Shown piece by piece: positions 28,052-36,962 of a stretch of DNA of 64,000 nucleotides. This DNA comes from an uncultured Methylophaga sp. Lineage in GTDB: Bacteria > Pseudomonadota > Gammaproteobacteria > Nitrosococcales > Methylophagaceae. Position 1 is the stretch's first letter; each line of letters starts with the position of its first letter. Under the pieces are notes generated by a model. The model was given only the letters and a program-made list of their open reading frames with translations, did not search any database and had not been told where the DNA came from. The DNA is taken from assembly GCA_913055695.1 (NCBI GenBank), contig CAJXKF010000001.1, positions 536,624 to 600,623 on the forward strand. The letters run 5' to 3'. Position numbers and translations under genes: made by a program.

Positions 28052-28945
28052 ATGCCCATCAAAACTCTTCAGCTACTGCTGTTTGTATTCACAGCGGTCC
28101 TGCTTAATTCAGCCAAAGCGAATCAGTTCCCGCCGATACCAGGCAAACGTTATGACGTCGGTGGCTACAGCATACACATGCTTTGCCGCGGCCAGGGCGA
28201 ACCCACTGTCATCATTGATGCCGGTCTCGGTGATGATTCGACCGACTGGTTCGAGATCCAGAACCGTACCGCGGTTGAGACCCGTGTTTGTGTTTTCGAT
28301 CGTCCCGGCTATGGCTGGAGTGATGCCGGTCCCCAGCCTCGCAACAGCCTTCGAATTGCACACGAAATTGAAAAGCTCACCCAGAAAGCCAATATTCCCG
28401 GTCCGTATGTATTGGTCGGCCACTCATTCGGCGGTTATAACATTCGCGTTTTTGCTGCCCAGAATCCCAGTAAGGTAGCCGGCATGGTACTGGTCGATGC
28501 TTCGCATGAAGACCAATACGAAATCCTGGACATCAAACTACCCAAACACTTCGACAGAAAAGGCAATATCGTGGTGCTGCCGAAATATGATGATTCCGAG
28601 TCTGTTCTCAGTAAGCATCGCGTGCTCCGCGAGAGAGCATTTCACGCCGCAAGGGCTGAAATTTCAGCCCTGTATGAGAGTGCCAAACAGGTCCAGCAAT
28701 ACGATGACTTGCCCAAAGTTCCTCTCATTGTGATTAGCCGTGGCCGCTCCGAGTGGGTTGGCAGTGAAGATGGCAAGTCCCGTGAAAAAGTCTGGATGCG
28801 CCTGCAGCATGATTTGTGGAAGCTGTCACCTATCAGCCAGCAGATCTTCGCCAAACACAGCGGCCATGATATCCACCTGGAACAACCTGACGTCGTGGTC
28901 TCAGCCATCAACGATGTGGTGGCAATGAGCCGGGTTATGAATTGA
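28052..28945 (+). CDS. Secreted or periplasmic alpha/beta hydrolase
   Basis: A 297-residue protein with an N-terminal signal peptide (hydrophobic stretch to about residue 24, ending NSAKA). The alpha/beta-hydrolase nucleophile elbow is GHSFGG (serine near residue 125). An upstream FDRPGYGWSD block is typical of the family, and a C-terminal HSGHDIHLEQPD supplies the catalytic histidine. The ATG at 28052 has CGGAG upstream and is preferred to a GTG 18 bases earlier. The substrate cannot be told from sequence. Confidence 0.82.
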   Translation: MPIKTLQLLLFVFTAVLLNSAKANQFPPIPGKRYDVGGYSIHMLCRGQGEPTVIIDAGLGDDSTDWFEIQNRTAVETRVCVFDRPGYGWSDAGPQPRNSLRIAHEIEKLTQKANIPGPYVLVGHSFGGYNIRVFAAQNPSKVAGMVLVDASHEDQYEILDIKLPKHFDRKGNIVVLPKYDDSESVLSKHRVLRERAFHAARAEISALYESAKQVQQYDDLPKVPLIVISRGRSEWVGSEDGKSREKVWMRLQHDLWKLSPISQQIFAKHSGHDIHLEQPDVVVSAINDVVAMSRVMN

Positions 28946-28989
28946 TACCCAAACTGGCTATACTGTGTCCCTTTTGCAGAGCACAGTAG

Positions 28990-30135
28990 ATGACCATTCA
29001 GTACGTCGACAACAGTGACAGCCTCAGAGACTTGTGCCAGCAACTTGTCGGTAGCCACTGGCTGGCTGTGGACACCGAGTTTCATCGTGAGAAGACTTAC
29101 TATCCTGAATTGTGCCTGATCCAGGTTGCCAATGACGATCTCATCGCTTGCGTCGATCCGCTGGCTGTTGAGGATCTCACTCCCCTGCTGGATCTGTGCT
29201 ACCGTGACGACATGACGCTGGTATTTCATGCAGCCCGCCAGGATCTCGAGTTATTTTTCCTGCTGCGGGAGAGCTTACCACCCCATGTTTTTGACACTCA
29301 ACTGGCAGCCACAGTACTGGGCTATGGCGATCAGATTGGTTACGGTAACCTCGTCAAACAATGCCTCGATGTTGAGCTTGATAAAGCTCACGCCCGCACC
29401 GACTGGCGTCAGAGACCGCTGTCGTCAGAACAACTGGAATATGCAGCGGATGATGTTAGATATTTACGCTCCCTATACCATCAACTCAATGACAAACTGA
29501 TTGAGACAGGCCGTAGCAGTTGGCTGAAGGAAGATTTTGCAACCTTATCTGCGGTGAAAACCTATCAGGAAGATCCCGATAAAAGCTGGCTTCGAATCAA
29601 AGGGGCCGGTCGCCTCAAACCATCGCAGCTCGCGGTCCTGCAACACCTCGGCGCCTGGCGCGAACAGCGCGCCATCAAGCACAATCTGCCCAGAAGGTGG
29701 GTATTAAAAGATGATGTGATGCTGGATTTGGCCCGTTTTGCGCCTGTGTCGACTGATGCTATGAAGAAAATCCGTGGTATGGAGCAAAGAGATATTGACC
29801 GCCACGGCAAAGCCATTCTGGAAGCGATTGAGAAAGGCAAAGCCGTGCCCAAATCTGACTGGCCGGTCATCAAACGCCCAACTCCGTTAACGAACCAGCA
29901 GGATGCCGTAGTCGACGCCCTGATGGCATTAATGCGTCAGCGTTGTGATGAACAGAACATCACTCCGGCCGCTGTTGCCAGCCGTAAAGATGTTGAAGCC
30001 CTGGTCAGAAATGAAGACACAGCGCTTCGTCAGGGTTGGCGACATGAAATCATCGGTCAGCATCTGGAAGACTTTCTCAGTGGCAAGCTCAGTCTGAGCG
30101 GCTCCCACGAACAACTCAAAATTCAACAAAGGTAA
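28990..30135 (+). CDS. rnd: Ribonuclease D
   Basis: 3'-5' exoribonuclease of 381 residues involved in tRNA 3' maturation. The DEDD nuclease motifs are visible: AVDTEFHREKTYYPELCLIQ (Exo I), LVFHAARQDLELF (Exo II) and LEYAADDVRYLRSLY (Exo III, with Tyr and Asp). One HRDC domain (about 210-290) and a weaker second one follow. The gene stands four bases before the kinase gene and is probably cotranscribed with it. Confidence 0.94.
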   Translation: MTIQYVDNSDSLRDLCQQLVGSHWLAVDTEFHREKTYYPELCLIQVANDDLIACVDPLAVEDLTPLLDLCYRDDMTLVFHAARQDLELFFLLRESLPPHVFDTQLAATVLGYGDQIGYGNLVKQCLDVELDKAHARTDWRQRPLSSEQLEYAADDVRYLRSLYHQLNDKLIETGRSSWLKEDFATLSAVKTYQEDPDKSWLRIKGAGRLKPSQLAVLQHLGAWREQRAIKHNLPRRWVLKDDVMLDLARFAPVSTDAMKKIRGMEQRDIDRHGKAILEAIEKGKAVPKSDWPVIKRPTPLTNQQDAVVDALMALMRQRCDEQNITPAAVASRKDVEALVRNEDTALRQGWRHEIIGQHLEDFLSGKLSLSGSHEQLKIQQR

Positions 30136-30139
30136 GCTT

Positions 30140-31021
30140 ATGTCAGCTTTGATTTGTGGCTCATTCGCCTATGACAGCATTATGGTTTTCCCGGATCAGT
30201 TCAAAAACCATATCCTGCCGGATAAAGTGCATATGCTGAACGTCGCATTTCTGGTCCCCGAACTGCGTAAGGAATTCGGCGGCTGCGCCGGCAACATCGC
30301 CTACAACCTCAAGTTGCTTGGCGATGAACCGGTTCCGATGGGCACCGTAGGTACTGATTTCGGCCCGTACGCTGAGTGGATGGACCAGCAAGGCATCAGC
30401 CGCAAACATGTTCATGTTAAAGAAGGTCATTACACCGCTCAGGCTTTCATCACCACCGATATGGATGACAACCAGATCACGGCATTCCACCCCGGTGCGA
30501 TGAACCTGGCGCATGAAACGCACATCTCTGAAGCTGACAATATTAAATTGGCGATTGTTGCCCCGGATGGCCGCGATGGCATGATTCAACATGCCCAGCA
30601 GCTCAAAGAAGCTGGCATCCCATTTATCTTCGATCCGGGTCAGGGCCTGCCGATGTTCAACGGTGATGAGCTCATGCAGTTTGCCGAACAGGCCACCTAT
30701 ATCGCCCTGAATGATTACGAAGCCCAGTTATTCATGGACCGTACCGGCCTGCCGGAAGAAGAAATCGCCCGCCATGTGGAAGCTTTGATTATCACCCGTG
30801 GTGCACAGGGTTCCCATATCTTCACAGAAGGTAAAAAGATTGAAATCCCCTGCCAGAAAGCAGAGGCCGTCGTGGATCCGACAGGTTGTGGCGATGCCTA
30901 CCGTGCCGGCCTACTGCATGGCATCATGCATGGTAAAGACTGGGAAGAAACAGGCAGAATCGCAGCCATGATGGGCGCGATCAAAATCGCCCATCATGGT
31001 ACGCAGAATCATGAACTTTAA
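30140..31021 (+). CDS. PfkB-family carbohydrate/nucleoside kinase (adenosine kinase-like)
   Basis: Ribokinase-fold enzyme of 293 residues. The N-terminus (MSALICGSFAYDSIM) and the substrate-side FGGCAGNIAYNLKLLGD are typical, and the anion-hole and catalytic motif is DPTGCGDAYRAG near residue 250 (Asp is the base). Members with this start are usually annotated as adenosine kinase, which would recycle adenosine released from S-adenosylhomocysteine. The exact substrate is inference. It ends one base before the convergent pilV-like gene. Confidence 0.85.
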   Translation: MSALICGSFAYDSIMVFPDQFKNHILPDKVHMLNVAFLVPELRKEFGGCAGNIAYNLKLLGDEPVPMGTVGTDFGPYAEWMDQQGISRKHVHVKEGHYTAQAFITTDMDDNQITAFHPGAMNLAHETHISEADNIKLAIVAPDGRDGMIQHAQQLKEAGIPFIFDPGQGLPMFNGDELMQFAEQATYIALNDYEAQLFMDRTGLPEEEIARHVEALIITRGAQGSHIFTEGKKIEIPCQKAEAVVDPTGCGDAYRAGLLHGIMHGKDWEETGRIAAMMGAIKIAHHGTQNHEL

Positions 31022-32941
31022 CTAAGGTGCAGTAATTTGGAGCGTTAATGTACTCTCTGTATAGTTCGTGTAGTTAATCGCCGCAGCGTCTGCAGGTTTT
31101 CTATCAATAAGACCCTCATTACCATTGTAAAGGATTGCTCCCACGGTAAAGGTGGATGAAGCACTCGCATTATTAGCGTAGAAAACACCTCGTGTGTATT
31201 GTGGATCATCCACTAATAATTCGTCTTCGATTTGTTCATCTTCCACACATGGAGATGAGGCTGCTGAATTTTGGCAAGTATTAGCAGAAGCGTCATGTGT
31301 AGTTGTGTAATCAGGAGATGTTGACCATGGAGATGTCCAAGCTACACTGCTGGTATTTTTAACCTCCCAGCCAACTAGTTTTGTCACATTAATCGTGTAG
31401 AACGGTATTTTATAAAGAGGAGTTGTACTGGAAATCACTTCCTCATAACCATCAATTGCCTGAGTAAGTGAAGCCATATAGTCGACATAGATAGCCCTGG
31501 CAGAGAGATTAATAGAGTCACCTGTATTAATCGTTCTGAAATCAACTGGTATGGATAATGTAGGTAATGTATCGCCATCAATAAATGCCTGGATTACTTC
31601 TGACACATACGTGGAGTAACTATCGATATTATCTTGCGTATCAAAATAACTGTCAGGAATGACATCCAGTTTTACCAGACGCCAATCTTGCATTACTCGC
31701 TCCTGCCCACCGATTTCTAAAACCCGACAAGCTTCTATATATGGGTCATCTTGATTCAAATCCGTAGTGTTTATGAAATGTAAATGATTTCCCGAGGCAT
31801 ATTGTGAGTCCGCAGTTCGTCCCGGGTCGTAACATCCAGTTCTATCTCCAGCTGTGCATGAGGGAACGGGATCAGCAGAATCATCTAAGTCTGCATCACT
31901 CTGGATAGGATATTGATCAGATGCAGAATTTAATGCGACATCATTGTGATCTCTACAACAAACATTACACGTAGCATCTTGAGCTTGATAAATACTCGAA
32001 CCAGTGCCTGGAAAACTGACTCCATAGTCTTTTAGTTTCGTAATTCCAGTCCGGCCGGCGAGTAGTCCACCTAGCAAAGCATCTTCATTCTGAAACCAAG
32101 TTATCCTTGAAGGGGTGTATGTAACAGTCTGTGATGATGCTTTATCGCATTGGCAGTTAATCGTGGTGTACTTTTCTAGAACAAAAGCATCCGCTGTTCC
32201 AGTATCAGCGTTTACACTTTCCGTCAGATATGTCACCACATCAAAAGTTGATTTAACGCTACCCCCTTTCTTGCTTACATCAGGGGTAGGTTTTGAAGTT
32301 TGTCTGGATATAGCATCATTAACACCATCACCATCAACATCATATTCACCGATACCAACAGGAATGACATCAGGTGCAGTTCCCACTAAGAGTGTCTGTT
32401 GTTTATTACGAGCATATCCACCGCCTATTGCATTACCCGAATCATCAACCAATGCCAACCTATTTGGGTCATATCCAGCGATCGTGGTTGTCAGACTCAG
32501 TTCAGTGTTTTCACCGCTTTCATTCATGTAGAGGACTGAAACAATAAGATCTTTAGTGTTCGGGGCTGTAGCGGGGGTAGTTACGTCCCATTTTACTTGT
32601 TTGTCACCTAACACATAGTAACCATTAGCATTTGGAGTTTTCCCTTGGAATAACATACCGCCCTGATTATCAACAATAAACTCATACGACATTTGAGCCT
32701 GGGAAGCATCCTGCCAAACTAGATCTTCTGGTTCAGGGGCAAGTGTTGCATATGCCCGTAAATCTTCAGCCACTTCTTGAGCAAGATTTAGAGCTTCAGT
32801 TCGTTGACTAGCATCAGAAGTGCTTCTGAATAATTCAGAGTGAAACTTTCCAAGTGCGAGTATGCCGATTGCAACAATAATCAGTGCAACCATAATCTCA
32901 ATTAAGGAGAAACCTTGGCGATATTTTTTGACTGTATTCAT
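31022..32941 (-). CDS. Giant PilV-like type IV minor pilin
   Basis: Prepilin of 639 residues. The N-terminus YRQGFSLIEIMVALIIVAIG has the prepilin-peptidase site (G/F) and Glu5, and the first 150 residues resemble PilV (LNLAQEVAEDLR). About 480 further residues follow, Thr/Ser/Asp-rich with a Cys-rich patch (NCQC, then CNVCCRDHND around residues 330-340) and paired cysteines such as TCQNSAASSPC. Ordinary PilV proteins have about 150-200 residues. The ATG at 32941 has AAAGGA upstream. It is the last gene of a fimT-pilW-pilX-pilV order, where the tip adhesin PilY1 would normally follow. A tip or adhesin role is inference. Confidence 0.82.
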   Translation of the reverse strand: MNTVKKYRQGFSLIEIMVALIIVAIGILALGKFHSELFRSTSDASQRTEALNLAQEVAEDLRAYATLAPEPEDLVWQDASQAQMSYEFIVDNQGGMLFQGKTPNANGYYVLGDKQVKWDVTTPATAPNTKDLIVSVLYMNESGENTELSLTTTIAGYDPNRLALVDDSGNAIGGGYARNKQQTLLVGTAPDVIPVGIGEYDVDGDGVNDAISRQTSKPTPDVSKKGGSVKSTFDVVTYLTESVNADTGTADAFVLEKYTTINCQCDKASSQTVTYTPSRITWFQNEDALLGGLLAGRTGITKLKDYGVSFPGTGSSIYQAQDATCNVCCRDHNDVALNSASDQYPIQSDADLDDSADPVPSCTAGDRTGCYDPGRTADSQYASGNHLHFINTTDLNQDDPYIEACRVLEIGGQERVMQDWRLVKLDVIPDSYFDTQDNIDSYSTYVSEVIQAFIDGDTLPTLSIPVDFRTINTGDSINLSARAIYVDYMASLTQAIDGYEEVISSTTPLYKIPFYTINVTKLVGWEVKNTSSVAWTSPWSTSPDYTTTHDASANTCQNSAASSPCVEDEQIEDELLVDDPQYTRGVFYANNASASSTFTVGAILYNGNEGLIDRKPADAAAINYTNYTESTLTLQITAP

Positions 32942-32952
32942 ATGATGGTCCT

Positions 32953-34251
32953 TTATAGTTCGGTCCATTCGTCAAACCAGCTCCCCTCTTCTTTTACAAG
33001 GAAAAAGCTGTTTCCATCTCCTGGGCACTGAAGCAGATATGGGTTCGGTTCAGACTGAAAATTACCAGCACCGAAGTCAATATCGTTTTCACCAAAAATA
33101 CTGCCTCTAAAAACCGGGTTACCAGTCAACTCCAGTTCACCAGCCCCCTCAAGAAAAACAATAGTCGCCCAGACATTAACGCTACCATTGAATTTTGACT
33201 TGTCGCCACTAGGATCACCTTCAATTATTAACCATAAAGGATCATCAACCAGCTGATCACAGCTGTTAATTGCACTCAGGTCAGGACCAATAAGTCCATT
33301 ACTGTTGATGTCACAATCGCCCTCTATCCACTTAATCCCTGAACTGTTCTGATTAAGACTAGAGCAATCAGATAGTATTTCACCTCTAATACTGCCGTTA
33401 TCAATCTCACTTTTCAGTTCTTCTTGAGAAATATTGAATAGAGAGTCCCATATATTTCCCTGCAACTCAGTTTCGCCATCAGGGTACTCATTTGGAGTAT
33501 CAGCAAGGGAGCCGCCTATCGTAATGTCTCCACCTGCGAGCGCTTTAGCAGCCATACCTGCCATCGCATCACCACTTTCTGCTTCATAAACTCGAGGTTT
33601 TATATCTAGAGAGCCTGACAACTCAATATCACCACCGGCAACAACGGGGACATCAGGTGGGTCACCAGCAAACGGACTTGCACTAGTGAGTGTAATTTGC
33701 ACCTGGCTCTCTGCGGTTAGATCATCTGAACTACCAGATGCATAGACGTAAATTGTGGGCAAAGTCTCTGGGGCGACACCGCTCCCTAAGGGGGTAAGGA
33801 AGTGAACGGTGAATGGATTAGGCGTCCCTGATGTGATGGCATCAGCGTATATAAGCCACTGAGATAAATCAGCGGCTGCGTTCAGGAAATTATTACATAG
33901 TGCTGTCCTGTCAGCATTTGAATTACATAAAAACCAGTGTTGCTCCGCCCCCCCCGCCTCGGCCCACCCTCCTAGCGAGGTTCTGGTTACATCACCACTG
34001 TTTCGAGTGAGAAATGCCCAACCTTGTTCCAATCCCATTTCGGCATTGTTGAAGGCCTGTTTTGTACGATAATCATTACCAGAAATACGTAGCTCTTGGA
34101 GATTAACCATGGCTGTATAAATAGTGGCTAATGTAACAGCTATCAAAAGAGAGACAACCACTACCAGTGTCACAGCCCCCCTTTGGTAGTGTACTTCTTG
34201 AAAATGCCCCGTTCCACCAGATGAATAAATAGGGTCAGAGTTTGATGTCAT
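32953..34251 (-). CDS. PilX-like type IV pilus assembly protein
   Basis: A 432-residue protein with a PilX N-terminal region: QRGAVTLVVVVSLLIAVTLATIYTAMVNLQE, followed by NDYRTKQAFNNAEMGLEQGW. As in other PilX proteins Glu5 of the pilin motif is lacking. The rest, much longer than common PilX (about 160-200 residues), is rich in Gly, Asp and Ser with repeated short beta-strand units such as GGDIELSGSLDIK and GGDITIGGSLAD, suggesting a beta-solenoid. It overlaps the pilW gene by 17 bp. Confidence 0.75.
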   Translation of the reverse strand: MTSNSDPIYSSGGTGHFQEVHYQRGAVTLVVVVSLLIAVTLATIYTAMVNLQELRISGNDYRTKQAFNNAEMGLEQGWAFLTRNSGDVTRTSLGGWAEAGGAEQHWFLCNSNADRTALCNNFLNAAADLSQWLIYADAITSGTPNPFTVHFLTPLGSGVAPETLPTIYVYASGSSDDLTAESQVQITLTSASPFAGDPPDVPVVAGGDIELSGSLDIKPRVYEAESGDAMAGMAAKALAGGDITIGGSLADTPNEYPDGETELQGNIWDSLFNISQEELKSEIDNGSIRGEILSDCSSLNQNSSGIKWIEGDCDINSNGLIGPDLSAINSCDQLVDDPLWLIIEGDPSGDKSKFNGSVNVWATIVFLEGAGELELTGNPVFRGSIFGENDIDFGAGNFQSEPNPYLLQCPGDGNSFFLVKEEGSWFDEWTEL

Positions 34252-34795
34252 TTCGCACCCTTATCGTTTCTTCCATTACTCTTGATATGCTGGGGTCTGA
34301 CTTTACAAATCCTTCCAAAGTAATTTTAACAGTACGGATTTCAACACTCGATAGCGTTAAAACATCAACGTCAAAATTAAGTAAGCTTATTTCAGCAAAT
34401 TCGGGATTAGTAATCGAGGATGGATTTCCAGCAATTGTAATTAGAACTTCCTCATTGGAGATTTCGTATTGGTAATTGTCTTCGACATCTTTATCACCTG
34501 CTGAATTTGCATCGTAACTAATGGCCAGAGTGTTCAATGCTCCCGAGCTCCAGCTAGGCAAATAAGTATTATTAGTTACGTCCCCATCCCAGTAACCTGC
34601 CCTCCTGATATCGCGTGTGATGATTGTCATGACTGATCTCATTTCTTGGGTCAGCCGTATCATTTTCAGATCTTCATTGTTAGCTTTCAGAATGGAGATA
34701 AATATGGTGATAGATGCAGCAATCACTAATAGACTCAGTAATAGAGCAATCATTAACTCTATTAATGTGAATCCTTTTTGTTTAATAGTAATCAT
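34235..34795 (-). CDS. PilW-like minor pilin
   Basis: Prepilin of 186 residues with the cleavage site and helix [26 protein letters not shown], then MRSVMTIITRDIRRAGYWDG, a sequence typical of PilW and GspJ-like proteins. Minor pilins of this kind prime pilus assembly in the inner membrane. It lies between fimT and pilX, the usual order. It is shorter than many PilW proteins but has no frameshift sign. Confidence 0.82.
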   Translation of the reverse strand: MITIKQKGFTLIELMIALLLSLLVIAASITIFISILKANNEDLKMIRLTQEMRSVMTIITRDIRRAGYWDGDVTNNTYLPSWSSGALNTLAISYDANSAGDKDVEDNYQYEISNEEVLITIAGNPSSITNPEFAEISLLNFDVDVLTLSSVEIRTVKITLEGFVKSDPSISRVMEETIRVRNDIKL

Positions 34796-34802
34796 TCAAT
34801 CT

Positions 34803-35291
34803 CTAGTCCATTTTTATTCGGCCAACAGCATTTACTGATACAGACCGTTGCCGCTGTCCTAATGAAAATATAAAGGTTGCAGCATTATCAGTTAATCCCT
34901 GCCGTGGCTCGAATGTGATTGCATCTCCAGCAATACCAGATACGGATAATACAACTCCGGGGTAATCGGAATCATCATATACCTTTGTCTGACCAGAGAC
35001 CTGACAATCATTCGGTGCGCCCGAACAATCGCAGTCAGCACCTGTATCATCGATGCCATAACACCATTTATTGGTATCAAACTGGAATTGCACGTTTTGA
35101 TTTTGTTTAATAGCTTCAGAACGAGCATAGTTTAGGTTTGCAAATAAATGCTCAGCAGCCCCGGCCAAACGCCGACCGTCAATGACAGACTTGAATGAGG
35201 GGAGGGCTATAGCCGCAACAACACCAATTAGAACGATAACAACCATTGCCTCGATAAGTGTGAAGCCATTCTGTTGAGAGTTTAGCGACAT
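34803..35291 (-). CDS. FimT/GspH-type minor pilin
   Basis: Prepilin of 162 residues: NGFTLIEAMVVIVLIGVVAAIALPSFKSVI with Glu5, then LNYARSEAIKQNQNVQF, the GspH/FimT signature. A Cys-rich loop (WCYGIDDTGADCDCSGAPNDC) follows. FimT proteins have been linked to DNA binding in competence pili. AGGAAG precedes the ATG. It is first in the leftward minor-pilin operon. Confidence 0.85.
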   Translation of the reverse strand: MSLNSQQNGFTLIEAMVVIVLIGVVAAIALPSFKSVIDGRRLAGAAEHLFANLNYARSEAIKQNQNVQFQFDTNKWCYGIDDTGADCDCSGAPNDCQVSGQTKVYDDSDYPGVVLSVSGIAGDAITFEPRQGLTDNAATFIFSLGQRQRSVSVNAVGRIKMD

Positions 35292-35446
35292 GCCCTGCTT
35301 CCTGCTATAGCTATAAATTGATTATAACTCCAAAATACAGATATAGTTAACTTATACAAGTTCGCAACATGATCATAAGTTAAATTCGCAACTTGATAGT
35401 TTTGTTTTTTCAAATCAAATAAAATTTGATGACCAGGATAAAGCAT
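35292..35446. other. AT-rich divergent promoter region between fimT and the pilE-like gene
   Basis: About 155 bp, strongly AT-rich, holding the outward promoters for the minor-pilin operon (left) and the pilE-like gene (right). A repeated word, AAGTTCGCAAC/AAATTCGCAACTTG (near 35359 and 35383), occurs twice and could be a regulator site. No clear -35/-10 pair was assigned. Confidence 0.35.
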
Positions 35447-35839
35447 ATGACAATCACTAAAGACCGGGGATTCACACTGATTGAGCTCATGATTGTTGTA
35501 ATTGTGATTGGGATATTAGCAGCAATTGCCATTCCAGCTTATCAGGACTATGTGAAACGAGCTAAAAGAGCTGAAGCAAAAGCAGGCCTCCTTGAGCTGC
35601 AACTTCAACAGGAAAAATTTAGAGCCAACAACCCAACATATGCCACTTCAGCAAGTCTAGCTATGCCCTCTTCAGACTATTACACGTTTAATACTGCCAA
35701 TCCGACGGCAACAAGTTATAGGCTGACGGCTTCTCCTAAGGGAAGTCAAATTGGCGATGAGTGTGGTATTTTTGCCATGGATGAAACTGGTGAAGATCAT
35801 TCAGGTTCATACGCTAGTCCAGATTGTTGGGGTAGATAA
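35447..35839 (+). CDS. PilE-like type IV pilin
   Basis: A 130-residue type IVa pilin: [40 protein letters not shown], with cleavage before Phe and Glu5, then a short globular domain closed by a C-terminal disulfide pair (GDECGIF and SPDCWGR). The ATG at 35447 has AGGA eight bases upstream. Size and the YRLTASPKG region match PilE proteins, which in pilus-assembly clusters follow pilY1. Here it is on the opposite strand to the minor pilins, with pilY1 absent. Confidence 0.87.
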   Translation: MTITKDRGFTLIELMIVVIVIGILAAIAIPAYQDYVKRAKRAEAKAGLLELQLQQEKFRANNPTYATSASLAMPSSDYYTFNTANPTATSYRLTASPKGSQIGDECGIFAMDETGEDHSGSYASPDCWGR

Positions 35840-35842
35840 TTA

Positions 35843-36394
35843 TTAGCACTCCAAGTTAACATTAGAATCGTCTTCCTCTATACCGTCATTATTATTGTCT
35901 TTCGAAGTTCTGACTCTCGCTGTTTTACTAAAAATAATTGCTCGCGCTAGTTTTATGTCGCCATTTTTGGGACAAAGCGTGAATGTGCCATTATGAAAGC
36001 TAGTCAGTCCATTTTGTAAAAAGCGGATATAATTTTGCGAGCCGAAGGCTGATAATCTGAGTTTATAACCGTCCTGAATCTCTGCCTCATTGATTTTTGT
36101 GTCATTCAAGTCTCTGTTTCCATCAGCATTGATGTCTTCGAACATTATCCAGCCATCACTCCATGAGCCGCCACAAGATTCTTTGTCAATGCTTTTGCAC
36201 ACTGTCACAACCCTCTTACGCTTGATAGCCTCACTCCTTGCAAGGTAGATCATGCTTACTAGAGCATTGACCTGTCCGTCGATTTCTAGCTGAGTTAGAG
36301 TATTTTTGAAAGAAGGCAAAGCAGTAGCAGAAAGTATTGCTAACACGCTAAGGACAACCATCAACTCAATGATTGTGAATCCATTCCTGTTCAT
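35843..36394 (-). CDS. Second FimT/GspH-type prepilin
   Basis: A 183-residue prepilin: NRNGFTIIELMVVLSVLAILSATALPSFKNTL, then YLARSEAIKRKRVVTVC and the family block SDGWIMFEDINADGNRD. It is distinct in sequence from the FimT-like protein at 34.8-35.3 kb. It converges on the pilE-like gene, with three bases between the stops. Like its neighbours it is AT-rich. Whether it works with the same pilus is not known. Confidence 0.82.
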   Translation of the reverse strand: MNRNGFTIIELMVVLSVLAILSATALPSFKNTLTQLEIDGQVNALVSMIYLARSEAIKRKRVVTVCKSIDKESCGGSWSDGWIMFEDINADGNRDLNDTKINEAEIQDGYKLRLSAFGSQNYIRFLQNGLTSFHNGTFTLCPKNGDIKLARAIIFSKTARVRTSKDNNNDGIEEDDSNVNLEC

Positions 36395-36470
36395 TTTTGA
36401 AATCCTTTTCAAATACAAACGAGTTTTCAGCCTGCCAGAATTCTATGGTTGCGACAATTTAATCAAGGAG

Positions 36471-36962
36471 TTAATTAATAAAATGAGAACCAGTCAACAA
36501 AAATACTAGTGCATAGAGACCTGCAATCACATCATCCAGCATGACACCCAAGCCGCCATGAAGTTTTTTGTCAGCCAGACTTACTGGCCAGGGCTTGAGA
36601 ATGTCAAAGAAGCGGAATAATACAAAGCCGACCAGCATCCATTGCCAGCCTGTCGGGGCGAATGTCATCGCTACCAGGTAACCGACAATCTCATCCCAGA
36701 CGATGCCTGAAGCATCATCCTGTTTCAACCAATCTGATGCTCTCTGACATAGCCATATCCCTGCAATAAACATCACTAGAACCAGAGTAAGATAGACAGG
36801 CAGCGACCAGTCCTGAATCGACCAGTAAATAGGTAACGCGACTATTGTGCCGAAAGTGCCCGGTGCCTTGGGAGCTAGGCCCGCGCCGAAGCCATAAGCA
36901 AGAAAACAGGCCGGGCGTTTAATCAAGCTTTTAAAGTTCACCTCAGGTCCCGAAGTGGTCAT
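36471..36962 (-). CDS. pgpA: Phosphatidylglycerophosphatase A
   Basis: Membrane phosphatase of 163 residues that makes phosphatidylglycerol from its phosphate. The active region is GFGAGLAPKAPGTFGTIVALP near the N-terminus. The Asp-containing block ASGIVWDEIVGYLVA lies in the middle and FRFFDILKPWPVSLADKKLHGGLGVMLDDVIAG follows. The ATG at 36962 is preceded by AAGGAAAGG. The gene overlaps thiL by about 20 bp. The thiL-pgpA order is conserved in gammaproteobacteria. Confidence 0.94.
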   Translation of the reverse strand: MTTSGPEVNFKSLIKRPACFLAYGFGAGLAPKAPGTFGTIVALPIYWSIQDWSLPVYLTLVLVMFIAGIWLCQRASDWLKQDDASGIVWDEIVGYLVAMTFAPTGWQWMLVGFVLFRFFDILKPWPVSLADKKLHGGLGVMLDDVIAGLYALVFLLTGSHFIN

